Below, piece after piece: positions 46,923 through 56,566 of a stretch of DNA of 64,000 bases. Below the pieces are notes generated by a model. That model ran no database searches. It was not told the origin of the DNA and saw only the letters and a program-made list of their open reading frames with translations. The DNA is from Nakamurella deserti (lineage in GTDB: Bacteria > Actinomycetota > Actinomycetes > Mycobacteriales > Nakamurellaceae), in the NCBI RefSeq assembly GCF_003260015.1, contig NZ_QCXS01000002.1, positions 1,488,001 to 1,552,000 of the forward strand. Direction: 5' to 3'. The position numbers and the translations under genes were made by a program. Each line of letters starts with the position of its first letter. Positions within the stretch are counted from its first letter, which is position 1.

Positions 46923-47067
46923 CGCTGCACGACCGCGACCGGAGACAGTGGCCCCGGGGGGCGGCCGGCTGCCGGCGCCGAGTCCGTCCGCAGCCGTGGC
47001 CCCGCCGGACGGCGGCGTGCAGCCGACTGCAGCCGGTGGAGGCGGCCGACCGACCCGCGGAGCAGGT

Positions 47068-48279
47068 TCAGCCGGTGGGCGCGGGCGAACCGGCCGCGAT
47101 GAGTTCCGCGCCCTTCTCGTAGTCGTCGTCGGCCTCGTGCGTCAGCACGCCGACGGCGACACCGTCGGCGGAGTACCAGGCGGTGAAGGCCCCGTCGCCG
47201 TGGTCGACGACCTCGACCGCGTCGTAGCCGTCACCCCAGGACTTGTACTGCAGCGAGCGGTCACCGATGGTCGACCAGAACCCGGGGACGTCGGTCCAGC
47301 GGTCGGCGACACCGGCGGCCGATCGACCGGCGATGGTGCCCATCCGGTCGGCCTCACCCCAGTGCTCGACCCGGAGCCGGCGACCGGCGGTGGCGTTCTC
47401 GGCCATCACCACGTCACCGGCCGCGAACACCCCGGGTACCGCGGTGGCCATGGAGGCGTCGACGAGGATCCGGCCGTCGTCGGACAGCTCCAGCCCGGCC
47501 GCTCCGGCCAGGGCGCTGTTCGGGGTGACGCCGAGCGCGGCGAGAACGAGATCGCCCCGGTGGCTGCCGTCGTCGGTCACGACGGCGCCGTCGGGATCGA
47601 TGCGGCGGACCGGTGCCGACGACACGACGGCCACTCCAGCGGTGGTCAGCCAGCCGGCGATCCGCTCGGCCACGTCCCGGCCCAGCCGCTGGAGCTGGGG
47701 CAGCTCCTCCGACGTCACCATGGTGACGTCGACGCCACGGCGGGCCAGCGTCGCCGCCGCCTCGCAGCCGATGAACCCCGACCCGATGACGACGGCCCGT
47801 CGGGCACTGCCGGCCGCGGTGCGCAGGAAGCGCCCGTCGTCCAGGGAGCGCAGCGTGGCCACCGCGGGGTGGTCTCCCCCGTCGACGGGCAGCACGGCCG
47901 CGGCGCATCCGGTCGCGAGGACGACCGCGTCGTAAGTGATCTCGCGGCCCGAGGCGGTGGTGACCCGGCGGGCGTCGGTGTCGAGTCCGGACACCGGCTC
48001 GGACAGCCACAGCTCGATGTCCTGGTCGTCGTAGTCGGTGGCCGGGCGCTGCGGCATCTCCTCCTCGCCCACCTCGCCGCTCAGGAACCCCTTGGACAGG
48101 GGTGGGCGCCGGTAGGGCGGGGTGTCCTCGGCGGTGATGAGGACGACGCGGCCGGCGCCGCCCGCCTCGCGGTACGCCGCCGCCGCGGAACGGCCGGCCG
48201 GCCCGCCGCCGATCACGATCAGGGCGGCGGAGTCGGTGTGGGTGTCGCTGGGAACCGTAGGGTCAACGGGTGTGGTCAT
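47068..48279 (-). CDS. FAD-dependent NAD(P)H oxidoreductase (ferredoxin/rubredoxin reductase type)
   Basis: The protein has 403 residues from ATG 48279 with GGGAAGG eight bases upstream. The FAD motif is LIVIGGGPAGRSAAAAYREAG near residue 20, the NAD(P)H motif VVIGSGFIGCEAAATLARRG near 162 and the second FAD motif GVFAAGDVV near 285. RRPPLSKGFLSGE is the signature of rhodocoxin/ferredoxin reductase-like enzymes. Its electron acceptor is not encoded nearby; a P450 lies 7 kb away. No redox-active CxxC is present, excluding thioredoxin reductase. Confidence 0.9.
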   Translation of the reverse strand: MTTPVDPTVPSDTHTDSAALIVIGGGPAGRSAAAAYREAGGAGRVVLITAEDTPPYRRPPLSKGFLSGEVGEEEMPQRPATDYDDQDIELWLSEPVSGLDTDARRVTTASGREITYDAVVLATGCAAAVLPVDGGDHPAVATLRSLDDGRFLRTAAGSARRAVVIGSGFIGCEAAATLARRGVDVTMVTSEELPQLQRLGRDVAERIAGWLTTAGVAVVSSAPVRRIDPDGAVVTDDGSHRGDLVLAALGVTPNSALAGAAGLELSDDGRILVDASMATAVPGVFAAGDVVMAENATAGRRLRVEHWGEADRMGTIAGRSAAGVADRWTDVPGFWSTIGDRSLQYKSWGDGYDAVEVVDHGDGAFTAWYSADGVAVGVLTHEADDDYEKGAELIAAGSPAPTG

Positions 48280-48318
48280 GACCGAGACCTTCCCGAATCG
48301 GTCCCCCGTCAAGCGCCC

Positions 48319-49815
48319 TCAGCGCAGCACGCCCGCCGACCGGGCGGCCCGCAACCAGTCCGGGAACTCCGACAGCAGGCGCCGGTACAGCTCCGCGTCG
48401 TCGATGCGGTCGATGTCGGTGACGGCGAAGAAACCGACGTTGTCCACGACCCGGCCGGTCATCTCGTCCAGCTTGGTCAGCACCCCGAAGTTGTTGCGGC
48501 CGATACCGACGAACTGCCAGAACGCCGGCAGGTTCGAGGCCCGCTGCATGAGCTTGGTGATCTCGCGCTTCTTGCTGAAGCCGCCGTCGGTGAAGAACAG
48601 CACCAGCGTCGGGAGGGTCTGACCCGCCAGGCTGCCGATGATCTCGTCCATGATGGGGATCTCGTCGTTGTAGCCGCCGATGCGCCGGTAGTCGATACCG
48701 CCGTGCACCCCGTCGATGTGGATGAACTCCGCCATCCAGCGCTCGAGGTCCTCGACGCGAAGATCCGGCAGTTTCGCGAAGTCGACGGCGTAGAGGTAGC
48801 ACTCGAGGGAGCCGTCGTCGTCGAGCTGGGTGGCGACCGGGACCATCCGCTCCACCACACGGTGCACGATGCCGGCCTGGTACTCGTCGTACATCGAGCC
48901 GGTCTTGTCCAGCACCAGCACGATCCGGGCACGCTCCTGCGCCGCGCCCTTGGTGAGCAGGACCTTGTGCACCTCGCGCTTGCGCAGGTCCAGCTTCTGC
49001 CGCTTCTCCATCGAGAGCCGCTGCTCGCCGGGAACCGAGCGGGGGCCGGCGGCGTCCGCGGGAACCGCCGCCGGCGACGCGGTGACCGGTGTCGGAGCCG
49101 GCCCACCGCCCGCACCACCGCCGCCGACCGGCGCCTGGTAGGGCGGCGGCGACAGCGGGTCCGGTGCCGGCGTGGGCCACTGGCCCGGGGCGGGCGGCAC
49201 CACGCTGGTGGAGGTCGGCAGCGAGCCGGCCGTGCGCCACGGGTCGTCCGGGACGGGTGCCGCCGGCGGCGGGGGCGGTGGGGTCGGCGCGGCCTGCGGA
49301 GCGGGGGCGGGTGCCGGGGCGTCGTCGACGCTGACGCCGTGCTCCCGGGCCAGCGCGGCCAGCCCCTGGGCCCAGCCGGCCGAGATGTTGCGCAGCTTCC
49401 AGGCACCGGCCCGGCGGTACACCTCGACCAGGACCGCGGCCCGCTCGGTGGTGAACCCGGCGGCGGCGGCGCGCTGCTCGTCGGACCCGCCCGTCACGGT
49501 GACCGCCAGACCGTCGATGGTGGCCAGCGACCCGGTCACCGCGTCGTCCAGCGCCACCGCCACCGCCAGGGTCTCGATCGCGGCCGGCACCCGGGTGAGG
49601 TCGACGGTGACCCGGTCCCCGGCGGCCAGCCGGACCGCGCCCTCGGGCGAGGCCGGTTGGTTGAAGAACACGAAGTCGTCGTCGCTGCGGACCTTCCGGT
49701 CGGCGCCCAGCTGGAAGACCATCAGGTCCACGGTGCCCTGTCGGGCACCGGCCACGGAGATGTCGAGACCGGTCGAGGTGAGCGGCGCGTTCGCACCACG
49801 CGTCAGATCAGGCAT
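48319..49815 (-). CDS. TerD-vWA fusion protein (TerF-like) with Pro-rich linker
   Basis: The protein has 498 residues from ATG 49815. Residues 1-165 are a TerD domain (DLMVFQLGADRKVRSDDDF, then VFFNQPASPEGAVRL and WAQGLAALAREHG), whose acidic residues bind calcium. Residues about 170-285 are a Pro/Ala/Gly-rich linker. Residues about 300-498 are a von Willebrand A domain with the MIDAS motif LVLDKTGSMYDEYQ and LFFTDGGFS. TerD-vWA proteins are part of tellurium and stress resistance systems thought to act as membrane-linked metal-sensing complexes. Other ter genes are not in the window, so it acts as an orphan or with partners elsewhere. Confidence 0.9.
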   Translation of the reverse strand: MPDLTRGANAPLTSTGLDISVAGARQGTVDLMVFQLGADRKVRSDDDFVFFNQPASPEGAVRLAAGDRVTVDLTRVPAAIETLAVAVALDDAVTGSLATIDGLAVTVTGGSDEQRAAAAGFTTERAAVLVEVYRRAGAWKLRNISAGWAQGLAALAREHGVSVDDAPAPAPAPQAAPTPPPPPPAAPVPDDPWRTAGSLPTSTSVVPPAPGQWPTPAPDPLSPPPYQAPVGGGGAGGGPAPTPVTASPAAVPADAAGPRSVPGEQRLSMEKRQKLDLRKREVHKVLLTKGAAQERARIVLVLDKTGSMYDEYQAGIVHRVVERMVPVATQLDDDGSLECYLYAVDFAKLPDLRVEDLERWMAEFIHIDGVHGGIDYRRIGGYNDEIPIMDEIIGSLAGQTLPTLVLFFTDGGFSKKREITKLMQRASNLPAFWQFVGIGRNNFGVLTKLDEMTGRVVDNVGFFAVTDIDRIDDAELYRRLLSEFPDWLRAARSAGVLR

Positions 49816-49907
49816 GGGTCCACCATGGCACGGGCGACGCCCCGGGGACAGGCGGTCCGGACAACGCGGGTCGGCCATGATGGAGCTCCACCGAGGGAGA
49901 GACTCTG

Positions 49908-51860
49908 ATGCCGCACCCGCTGGACCCGCTCGCACCCGACGAGATCCGCCGCACCGCCGCCACGCTCGGCCGGGACGCCGGGGTCGGACCCACCTACCGG
50001 TACGCCTCGCTGACGTTGGCCGAGCCGGCGAAGGCCGACCTGCTCGCCTGGGCGCCCGGTGCGGCGCTCCCCCGCCGGGCGGCCGCCGTCGTGTGGGACC
50101 GCACGGACAACCGGGCGTACGAGGCCCTGGTGGAGCTCGGCGCCGACACCGACGAGGTCGTCTCGTTCACGCACGTCCCCGGGGTGACACCGAACTTCAC
50201 GGTCGACGAGTGGCACGAGTGCGAGACGGCGATGAAGGCCGACCCGCGGGTGGTCGCCGCGCTGGCCGAGCGCGGCGTCACCGACCTGGACCTCGTCGTC
50301 ATCGACGTCTGGACCTACGGCCGGGCGCTGATGCCGGAGCGCCACCGCGACCGCCGGCTGGGCTGGGCCGACATCTGGGTGCGTACCGCGGTGGGCGCGA
50401 ACCCGTACGCGGGACCGCTGTCGGGGCTCAAGCTCGTCGTCGACATGAACACCATGGAGCTCCTGGAACTCGACGTCGACCCGGTACCGGCGGCGCCACC
50501 CGCCCCGGTGATGGGCGAGTACGTGCCCGCGCTGGTGCCCGGGCAGCAGCTGCGCACCGACCTGAAGCCGCTGGAGATCACCCAGCCCGAGGGCGTCTCG
50601 TTCACCCTCGACGGCAACGAGCTGCGCTGGCAGAACTGGTCGCTGCGGATCGGTTTCAACGACCGCGAGGGCCTCGTGCTGCACCAGGTCGGCTGGACCG
50701 ACGGGGACGTGACACGGCCGGTGGCACACCGTATGTCGTTCGCGGAGATGATCGTCCCCTACCGGGACAGCTCGTTCGACCACTACCGCCGGACCGCCTA
50801 CGACATCGGCGAGTGGGGCCTGGGCAGCATGACCACGTCGCTCACCCTGGGATGTGACTGCCTCGGCGAGATCCGCTACCTCGACGCCGTTCTCGCCGAC
50901 AGCCGGGGTGAGCCGTCGGTGATCGAGAACGCCGTGTGCATCCACGAGGAGGACAACGCCGTCCTGTGGAAGCACGTCGACCCGTACGCGGGCGCGGAGG
51001 TCCGCCGGATGCGCCGGCTCGTGGTCTCCATCCACGCGACGGTGGCCAACTACGAGTACCTCGTCTACTGGCGCTTCCACCAGGACGGCAGCATCGAGTG
51101 CGAGGTGCGGGCCACCGGCATCATGGTGACCACCCCGCTGGCCGAGGGTGCACCGACACCGGCCACCGGCACCCTGGTGGACCGGCGCACCTACGCGCCG
51201 TTCCACCAGCACTTCCTCGTCGCGCGCCTCGACCTCGACATCGACGGCCAGGCCAACGAGGTGCTCGAGATCGACTCGGCGGGGGCCCCGGTGGGTCCGG
51301 GCAACCCGCACGGGCTGGATCTCGTCACCACGGCGACCACCATCGCCGACGAGTCGATGGCCGGCCGCGACTACAACTGGGCGACCCAGCGCAGCTGGAA
51401 GGTGCAGAACACCGAGCGTCGCAACGGTCTCGGCACCCCGACCGCCTACAAGCTGGTGCCGACCGGCTGCTTCCCGTCGATGATGGACCCGAGCGTGCCG
51501 CAGTACCTGCGGGCGCCGGTCATCGGGCACAACCTGTGGGTCACCCGCCACCACGACGACGAGCGCTGGCCGGCCGGGGCCTACCCGACCCAGAGCGAGA
51601 TCGACGACGGGATGACCCGCTGGACGGCCGACGCCGAGGATCTCGTCGGCACCGACGTGGTGCTCTGGTACGTCTTCGGCATCCACCACCTGACCCGGCC
51701 CGAGGACTGGCCGGTGATGCCCGCCGACACCGTGTCGTTCTGGCTGAAACCGTTCGGCTTCTTCGACCGCAACCCATCGCTGGACGTGGCCCCGTCCCCG
51801 GGACACGGAGCCAGCGGGGTGCCGGTCGACGGTGGGGTGCCGGGGACCCACTGCCACTGA
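49908..51860 (+). CDS. Copper-containing primary-amine oxidase
   Basis: The protein has 650 residues from ATG 49908, after GAGGGAGAG about nine bases upstream. The topaquinone precursor tyrosine lies in VANYEYLVYW near residue 385 (NYE/D motif). The catalytic-base region is YRDSSFDHYRRTAYDIGEWG near residue 285. Copper-binding histidines are in FHQHFLVARLD near 435 and in GVPGTHCH-independent positions such as IHHLTRPEDWPVMP near 600. The absence of a signal peptide fits a cytoplasmic enzyme of the actinobacterial (histamine or phenethylamine oxidase) type. It oxidises primary amines to aldehydes, ammonia and peroxide. It is monocistronic. Confidence 0.93.
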   Translation: MPHPLDPLAPDEIRRTAATLGRDAGVGPTYRYASLTLAEPAKADLLAWAPGAALPRRAAAVVWDRTDNRAYEALVELGADTDEVVSFTHVPGVTPNFTVDEWHECETAMKADPRVVAALAERGVTDLDLVVIDVWTYGRALMPERHRDRRLGWADIWVRTAVGANPYAGPLSGLKLVVDMNTMELLELDVDPVPAAPPAPVMGEYVPALVPGQQLRTDLKPLEITQPEGVSFTLDGNELRWQNWSLRIGFNDREGLVLHQVGWTDGDVTRPVAHRMSFAEMIVPYRDSSFDHYRRTAYDIGEWGLGSMTTSLTLGCDCLGEIRYLDAVLADSRGEPSVIENAVCIHEEDNAVLWKHVDPYAGAEVRRMRRLVVSIHATVANYEYLVYWRFHQDGSIECEVRATGIMVTTPLAEGAPTPATGTLVDRRTYAPFHQHFLVARLDLDIDGQANEVLEIDSAGAPVGPGNPHGLDLVTTATTIADESMAGRDYNWATQRSWKVQNTERRNGLGTPTAYKLVPTGCFPSMMDPSVPQYLRAPVIGHNLWVTRHHDDERWPAGAYPTQSEIDDGMTRWTADAEDLVGTDVVLWYVFGIHHLTRPEDWPVMPADTVSFWLKPFGFFDRNPSLDVAPSPGHGASGVPVDGGVPGTHCH

Positions 51861-51874
51861 TCACCGGGTGGGAC

Positions 51875-51899
51875 CCGACCGGGCGGGTGGCCCGGTCGG
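51875..51899. terminator. Bidirectional hairpin between amine oxidase and idi
   Basis: CCGACCGGG pairs with CCCGGTCGG around a seven-base loop, 15 bases past the amine oxidase stop and 53 bases before the idi stop on the other strand. Confidence 0.55.
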
Positions 51900-51951
51900 T
51901 GCGGGCCGGGCGGCCGGCGAGCGGCGCCGGCCACCCGCCGCCCCCGCCGGG

Positions 51952-52503
51952 TCAGACCAGGCGGACCTGGGGGTCGTCGCTGGCCCGGAGCGCGGCGATC
52001 TGCTTCACGCACCACGGGCTGAAGGCGAACGGGGTGGCCTCGACGGCGGCGACCAGCCGCGCCCAGGGCACCCAGGTCAGCTCCATCACCTCCGAGCGGT
52101 CGGGGTTGAGGTCCCGCGCCGGCTCGACGGCGGTGCCGACGAACACCGGGCAGATCTCGTTCTCGCAGACGCCGCTGGCGTCGCGGGCCTGGTAGGCGAA
52201 GTCCGGCAGGACGCAGCGCAGATCGGAGATGGACAATCCCAGCTCCATGTGGGTGCGACGCCCGACGCCCTGCGCCGGCGGCTCGTCGCGCTTCTGGTGG
52301 CCGCAGCAGCTGTTGGTCCACACCCCGGGCCAGGTCAGCTTGGACAACGCCCGCCGGGTCATCAGCACGTTGCCTTCGCCGTCGAAGAGGTACACCGAGA
52401 AGGCCAGGTGCAGCGGGGTGAACGCGGTGTGCACCTGCGACTTGCGTTCCTCGCCGATCGGGGTCCCGGCCGCGTCGACCAGCACCACGAGATCGTCGAC
52501 CAT
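51952..52503 (-). CDS. idi: Isopentenyl-diphosphate delta-isomerase type 1
   Basis: The protein has 183 residues from ATG 52503 with GGAGG eight bases upstream. It is a Nudix-fold enzyme with the catalytic cysteine in WTNSCCGHQ near residue 67, the Nudix-like segment following, and the catalytic Glu in CENEICPVFVG near 117. The active-site loop SCCGHQKRDE differs slightly from the common CCGHP form. It converts IPP to DMAPP and supplies the crt and polyprenyl synthase genes around it. It is divergent from crtI. Confidence 0.93.
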   Translation of the reverse strand: MVDDLVVLVDAAGTPIGEERKSQVHTAFTPLHLAFSVYLFDGEGNVLMTRRALSKLTWPGVWTNSCCGHQKRDEPPAQGVGRRTHMELGLSISDLRCVLPDFAYQARDASGVCENEICPVFVGTAVEPARDLNPDRSEVMELTWVPWARLVAAVEATPFAFSPWCVKQIAALRASDDPQVRLV

Positions 52504-52645
52504 CCGTTGTTCCTCCACCGTCACGCCCGGCCTCCCGCGCGGAGGCCCGGCTCCACAGTAACGAGCCGGTCGCGGGGGCCCCGAACTCCCGGTATCGGGG
52601 TCGTCACACCGGCCGCCGTGGCGCCGGGCCGGCCGTGGCCACAGG

Positions 52646-52651
52646 TACCGT
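52646..52651 (+). promoter_or_regulatory. Candidate -10 element of crtI, leaderless type
   Basis: TACCGT is followed by six bases and the ATG of crtI at 52658. No Shine-Dalgarno is present in the interval. Confidence 0.4.
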
Positions 52652-52657
52652 CGCAGC

Positions 52658-54151
52658 ATGAGAACCGTTCCTGGACGCACCGGCTCGGTGGTCATCGTCG
52701 GCGCCGGCCTCGGCGGCCTGTCCGCCGCCCTCCGACTCGCCGGCGCCGGTCGTACCGTCACGGTCGTGGAGCGCGAGTCCGTTCCCGGCGGCCGCGCCGG
52801 CCGCCTGGACCTCGACGGTTTCCAGTTCGACACCGGCCCCACCGTGCTGACCATGCCCGAGCTGATCGAGGACGCGCTGAACTGCGTCGGTGAGACGCTC
52901 ACCGACCGGCTCGAGCTGATCAAGGTCGACCCCGGCTACCGCGCCCGGTTCGCCGACGGCTCCGTGCTCGACGTGCACACCGACTTCGACGCGATGACCG
53001 CCGAGATCGAGAAGCATTGCCCACCCGCGGATGTCGACGGCTACCGGCGCTTCGTCGACTACCTGACGAAGATGTACGAGCTGGAGCGCCCGACCTTCAT
53101 CGACGCCAACCTCGACGGGGTGGCCGGGCTGATCGGCGCCCCGGCGGCGAAGCTGCTGGCGATGGGCGGACTGCGCAAGCTCTCGTCGGTGGTCGACTCG
53201 TACCTGTCCGACGAGCGGCTGCGCCGGATCTTCTCCTTCCAGGCGATGTACGCCGGGCTCGCCCCCCAGGACGCGCTGGCCATCTACTCGGTGATCTCCT
53301 ACATGGACTGCGTCAAGGGGGTGTTCTTCCCCAGGGGCGGGATGCACGCGCTGCCGGTGGCGCTGGCCGCCGCCGCGGCCGACGCCGGGGTCCGGTTCCG
53401 CTACGACACCGAGGTGTCGCACATCGACGTACACGCCGGCCGCGCCCGGGGCGTCGTCACCACCGACGGCGAGCGCTTCGACGCCGACGTGGTCGTGGTC
53501 AACGCCGACCTGCCCATCGCCTACCGCGAGCTGCTCGATCCGGAGTACACGCCCCGGGCGGTCAAGCGGCTGGACTACTCGCCGTCCTGCGTGCTGCTGC
53601 ACGTCGGCAGCCGCACCCGCTACGACGACCTGCTGCACCACACCATCGACTTCGGCACCGCGTGGGAGTCCACCTTCGACCAGATCATCCGCAAGGGCGA
53701 GCTGATGAGCGACCCGTCGTTCCTGGTCAGCAACCCGACCGCGACCGATCCGTCGCTGGCGCCGGACGGCAAGCAGACCTACTACGCGCTGTTCCCGTGC
53801 CCGAACACCGTCAGCGGCGCGCACCTGGACTGGTCGGAGCTCGGGCCGCGGTACCGCGACGAGATGGTGGAGACGATGGAGAAGCGCGGCCTGCCCGGCT
53901 TCGATTCCGGCATCGAGGTGGAGCGGCTGGTCACCCCGGCCGACTGGCGCGACATGGGGATCGCCGCCGGTGCCCCGTTCTCGGCCAGCCACAGCCTGTT
54001 CCAGACCGGGCCGCTGCGGCGTCCGACGCTGGACCGGTCCATCGAGAACCTGGTGTTCTGCGGCGCCAACACCCAACCCGGGGTCGGAGTGCCGATGGTG
54101 CTGCTGTCCGGGCGGTTGGCCGCCGAGAGGATCACCGGAGCCGTCGGTTGA
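52658..54151 (+). CDS. crtI: Phytoene desaturase
   Basis: The protein has 497 residues, the usual CrtI length. The N-terminal FAD motif is VVIVGAGLGGLSAALRLAGAG near residue 11, followed by ESVPGGRAGRLDLDGFQFDTGPTVLTM in two family-typical blocks. The C-terminal bacterial phytoene desaturase signature is NLVFCGANTQPGVGVPMVLL near residue 465. It introduces up to four double bonds into phytoene to give lycopene at the membrane. The stop overlaps the TTG start of crtB, so the two are translated together. Confidence 0.95.
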   Translation: MRTVPGRTGSVVIVGAGLGGLSAALRLAGAGRTVTVVERESVPGGRAGRLDLDGFQFDTGPTVLTMPELIEDALNCVGETLTDRLELIKVDPGYRARFADGSVLDVHTDFDAMTAEIEKHCPPADVDGYRRFVDYLTKMYELERPTFIDANLDGVAGLIGAPAAKLLAMGGLRKLSSVVDSYLSDERLRRIFSFQAMYAGLAPQDALAIYSVISYMDCVKGVFFPRGGMHALPVALAAAAADAGVRFRYDTEVSHIDVHAGRARGVVTTDGERFDADVVVVNADLPIAYRELLDPEYTPRAVKRLDYSPSCVLLHVGSRTRYDDLLHHTIDFGTAWESTFDQIIRKGELMSDPSFLVSNPTATDPSLAPDGKQTYYALFPCPNTVSGAHLDWSELGPRYRDEMVETMEKRGLPGFDSGIEVERLVTPADWRDMGIAAGAPFSASHSLFQTGPLRRPTLDRSIENLVFCGANTQPGVGVPMVLLSGRLAAERITGAVG

Positions 54152-55119
54152 GCACCCGGCTCAGCCAGCGGGTCGACGCGGAGCTGGACGCCGCCGGCAT
54201 CACGGATCCGTTGCTGCGCAGCGACTACCGGATCAGCCGCGACCTGGCGCGGGAGCACGGCCGGACGTACTTCCTGGCCACCCGGTTCCTGCCGCCGGAG
54301 CGGCGCTCGGCGGTGCACGCGCTGTACGGCTTCGCCCGCACCGCCGACGACATCGTCGACGACCCGTCCCCCGAGGCCACGCCGGAACGCAAGGCCGCCG
54401 GGCTGCAGGCGTTCTCCGACAGCATGTCCGATCCGGCGAACGCCCACCCGACGGTCCGGGCGGCGCTGCACACCGCCCGGCGGTACGACCTCGATCCCGC
54501 GTTGTTCACCGCGTTCCTGGACTCCATGCGGATGGACCTGACGGTCACCGAGTACGAGACGCACGCCGACCTGGACCGCTACGTCTGGGGCAGCGCCGCC
54601 GTCATCGGGCTCATGGTCACCCCGGTGATGGGCACCGTCACCAGCGTCGAGGAGGCCTCGCCCTACGCGGCCGACCTCGGGGTGGCCTTCCAGATCAGCA
54701 ACTTCATCCGTGACGTCGGCGAGGATCTGCGGCTGGGTCGGATCTATCTGCCGCAGGAGTCGCTGCGGCGGTTCGGCCTGGACCGGGCGCGGCTGCAGAC
54801 CGAGGTGGTCGACGACGACGTGCGCGGCATGCTGGCGGCCGAGATCGACCGCACCCGGGCGATCTACCGGCGGGCGGAGCCGGGCATCGCGATGCTCGCC
54901 CCCGGCGCGCGGGGGTGCGTGCGGGTGGCCTACCAGCTGTACGGCGACATCATGACCGCCGTCGAACAGGCCGACTACCAGGTCTTCGGTCCGCGGATCC
55001 GGGTGTCCCGGCGCCGGCGTGCCCGGATCGCCGGCCGGGTCGTCGCCGACACGGCGCGGTCCACGCTCCGCGGTGGGCGCGCCACCGGCACCGCGTCCCG
55101 GACACCGCCGGCCTCCTGA
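54148..55119 (+). CDS. crtB: Phytoene synthase
   Basis: The protein has 323 residues from TTG 54148 (TTGA overlap with crtI). This start is favoured because the aligned N terminus begins within a few residues. Squalene/phytoene synthase motifs are present: YGFARTADDIVDD (first Asp-rich motif, near residue 53), YVWGSAAVIGLMVTPVMG near 143 and FQISNFIRDVGEDLRLGRIY (second Asp-rich motif, near 182). It condenses two GGPP molecules to phytoene. The C-terminal 35 residues are basic and poorly conserved. Confidence 0.95.
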   Translation: MSTRLSQRVDAELDAAGITDPLLRSDYRISRDLAREHGRTYFLATRFLPPERRSAVHALYGFARTADDIVDDPSPEATPERKAAGLQAFSDSMSDPANAHPTVRAALHTARRYDLDPALFTAFLDSMRMDLTVTEYETHADLDRYVWGSAAVIGLMVTPVMGTVTSVEEASPYAADLGVAFQISNFIRDVGEDLRLGRIYLPQESLRRFGLDRARLQTEVVDDDVRGMLAAEIDRTRAIYRRAEPGIAMLAPGARGCVRVAYQLYGDIMTAVEQADYQVFGPRIRVSRRRRARIAGRVVADTARSTLRGGRATGTASRTPPAS

Positions 55120-55411
55120 CGGGTCGGACCCGGGCGGCCCGGGGCCGCGATCCACCCGCCGACGATCCACCCGGCCCGGGAGGCCCGGCGGCACGGAACG
55201 GGCGGCTCGGGCGACGATCCACCCGCGGACCACCGCCCGGCCCGGGCCGGCGAGGCCCGTACCGAACCGACACCCGGACCCGGCAAGCCGGGAGGCCCGG
55301 TGCCGCAACGCGTCCCGCGAACGGTGCGGCCGGCCCGCACCGCCGGCCTCGACCGGCCCGCGTGGTCCCGGCCACCCACCGGTGCCGCGGCACACCGCCC
55401 CGCCGGGACGC
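55120..55411. other. Spacer between convergent crtB and P450 genes
   Basis: GATCCACCCG occurs three times (near 55149, 55164 and 55216). There are two self-complementary GC blocks, GCGGCCCGGGGCCGC near 55136 and CCGGCCCGGGCCGG near 55237, which could act as terminators. No gene is seen. Confidence 0.4.
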
Positions 55412-56566
55412 TCAGACGTCGCGGCGCAGCCGGAGCGGACCGGCGGGGGCCAGCGTCAGCCCACCCCGGACGGCGCCGTCGCCACTCACCCGGCTGAGGT
55501 CGGAACCGGCGAACGCCGCCACCGCGGTGCGCAGCATCAGGGTCGCCAGGCCCGCACCCAGGCAGGTGCGCTCGCCGGCGGCGAACGGGATGTAACCCCA
55601 GGCCGGTTTGGGGCCGTCGAACCGCTCCGGCCGGAACGCGGTGGGGTCGGACCACAGATCGGCGCTGCGGTGCGTCAGGTAGGGGCTGTAGAGCACCATC
55701 CGGCCCGCCGGCACCGGCACCCCGTCGACCTCGGTGTCGGCGGTGCAGATGCGGCTGCCGATCCAGCCCGACGGGTACAGCCGGAGCGTCTCCTCGACGA
55801 CCTGCGAAGTCACCTCCGCGGCGTTGAGGTCCGGCCGCGCGGCGAGCTCCCACAGCGCGAAGGCCAGGCTGTGGGCGGTGGTGTCGTAGGCGGCGGCGAT
55901 GACCACCCGGGCCTCCTCGACGCCCCCGTCGAGGGTGGCGAAGAGTTCAGCCAGCGAACCCTTCTCGGGCGCGGCGAAGACCGACTCGAGGGCGGCGTTC
56001 ATCGTCCGGATGCGGAACGGGCGGCGCAGCAGCGGTCCCGGCATCGGGCTGTCCAGCGGCGCCACGTAGGACTCCAGCACGCCGGGGGCGAAGGCACCGC
56101 CGAAGAACGCGCGGGCGAGCATCGCCAGCACGACCTGCGACGCCCAGTGTCCGGCGTCGAACTCGCCGGTGGGCAGGGCGGCGCCGACGAGGTCGGTGAA
56201 ATCCGTCCCGAAGGCGGTGGTCACGGCGCGGCGGTGGAACGTCGGGTTGAGCTCGGCCCGCCGCTCGCGGTGGCCGGGGTTGTCCTGCGACACCACGCCG
56301 GCCGACAGGTAGGGCGACAGCTGGCTGAGACTGCCTTTGCTGTGGAAGGTCTCGAGGTCGCCGAGCACCGCACGGTTCCACTCCGGGGTGTAGCCGACGG
56401 TGACCCCGCGCCAGAGCCGGATGTCGAACGCCGGCCCCAGGGTCGCCCCCTCCTCGAGGAGCCGGAGCGGGTCGGCCGTCCAGCGGGGCAGGTGGCCGAG
56501 CCCGGGCACGCCGGCCGGCCGGGGCAGTCCGGGCCGGCCGCCGGTGGCGGTCTCCAGGTCATTCAC
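55412..56566 (-). CDS. Cytochrome P450 of the carotenoid cluster
   Basis: The protein has 384 residues from GTG 56566, overlapping the GT2 stop by GTGA. The I-helix oxygen-binding motif is VIAAAYDTTAHS near residue 215, the ExxR motif is VEETLRLYPSG near 262 and the heme loop is FAAGERTCLGAGLA near 333 with the Cys ligand. Family assignment is not possible by eye. As the last gene of an operon with GGPP synthase, acyltransferase and GT2, it probably hydroxylates or oxidises a carotenoid, though a separate terpenoid product is possible. Its redox partner is not in the operon. Confidence 0.9.
   Translation of the reverse strand: MNDLETATGGRPGLPRPAGVPGLGHLPRWTADPLRLLEEGATLGPAFDIRLWRGVTVGYTPEWNRAVLGDLETFHSKGSLSQLSPYLSAGVVSQDNPGHRERRAELNPTFHRRAVTTAFGTDFTDLVGAALPTGEFDAGHWASQVVLAMLARAFFGGAFAPGVLESYVAPLDSPMPGPLLRRPFRIRTMNAALESVFAAPEKGSLAELFATLDGGVEEARVVIAAAYDTTAHSLAFALWELAARPDLNAAEVTSQVVEETLRLYPSGWIGSRICTADTEVDGVPVPAGRMVLYSPYLTHRSADLWSDPTAFRPERFDGPKPAWGYIPFAAGERTCLGAGLATLMLRTAVAAFAGSDLSRVSGDGAVRGGLTLAPAGPLRLRRDV

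Noticed and set aside
46549-49908. 1119-codon plus-strand frame antisense to three oxidoreductase and ter genes
   Set aside because: No ribosome site or known motif; it is antisense to genes with full catalytic signatures.
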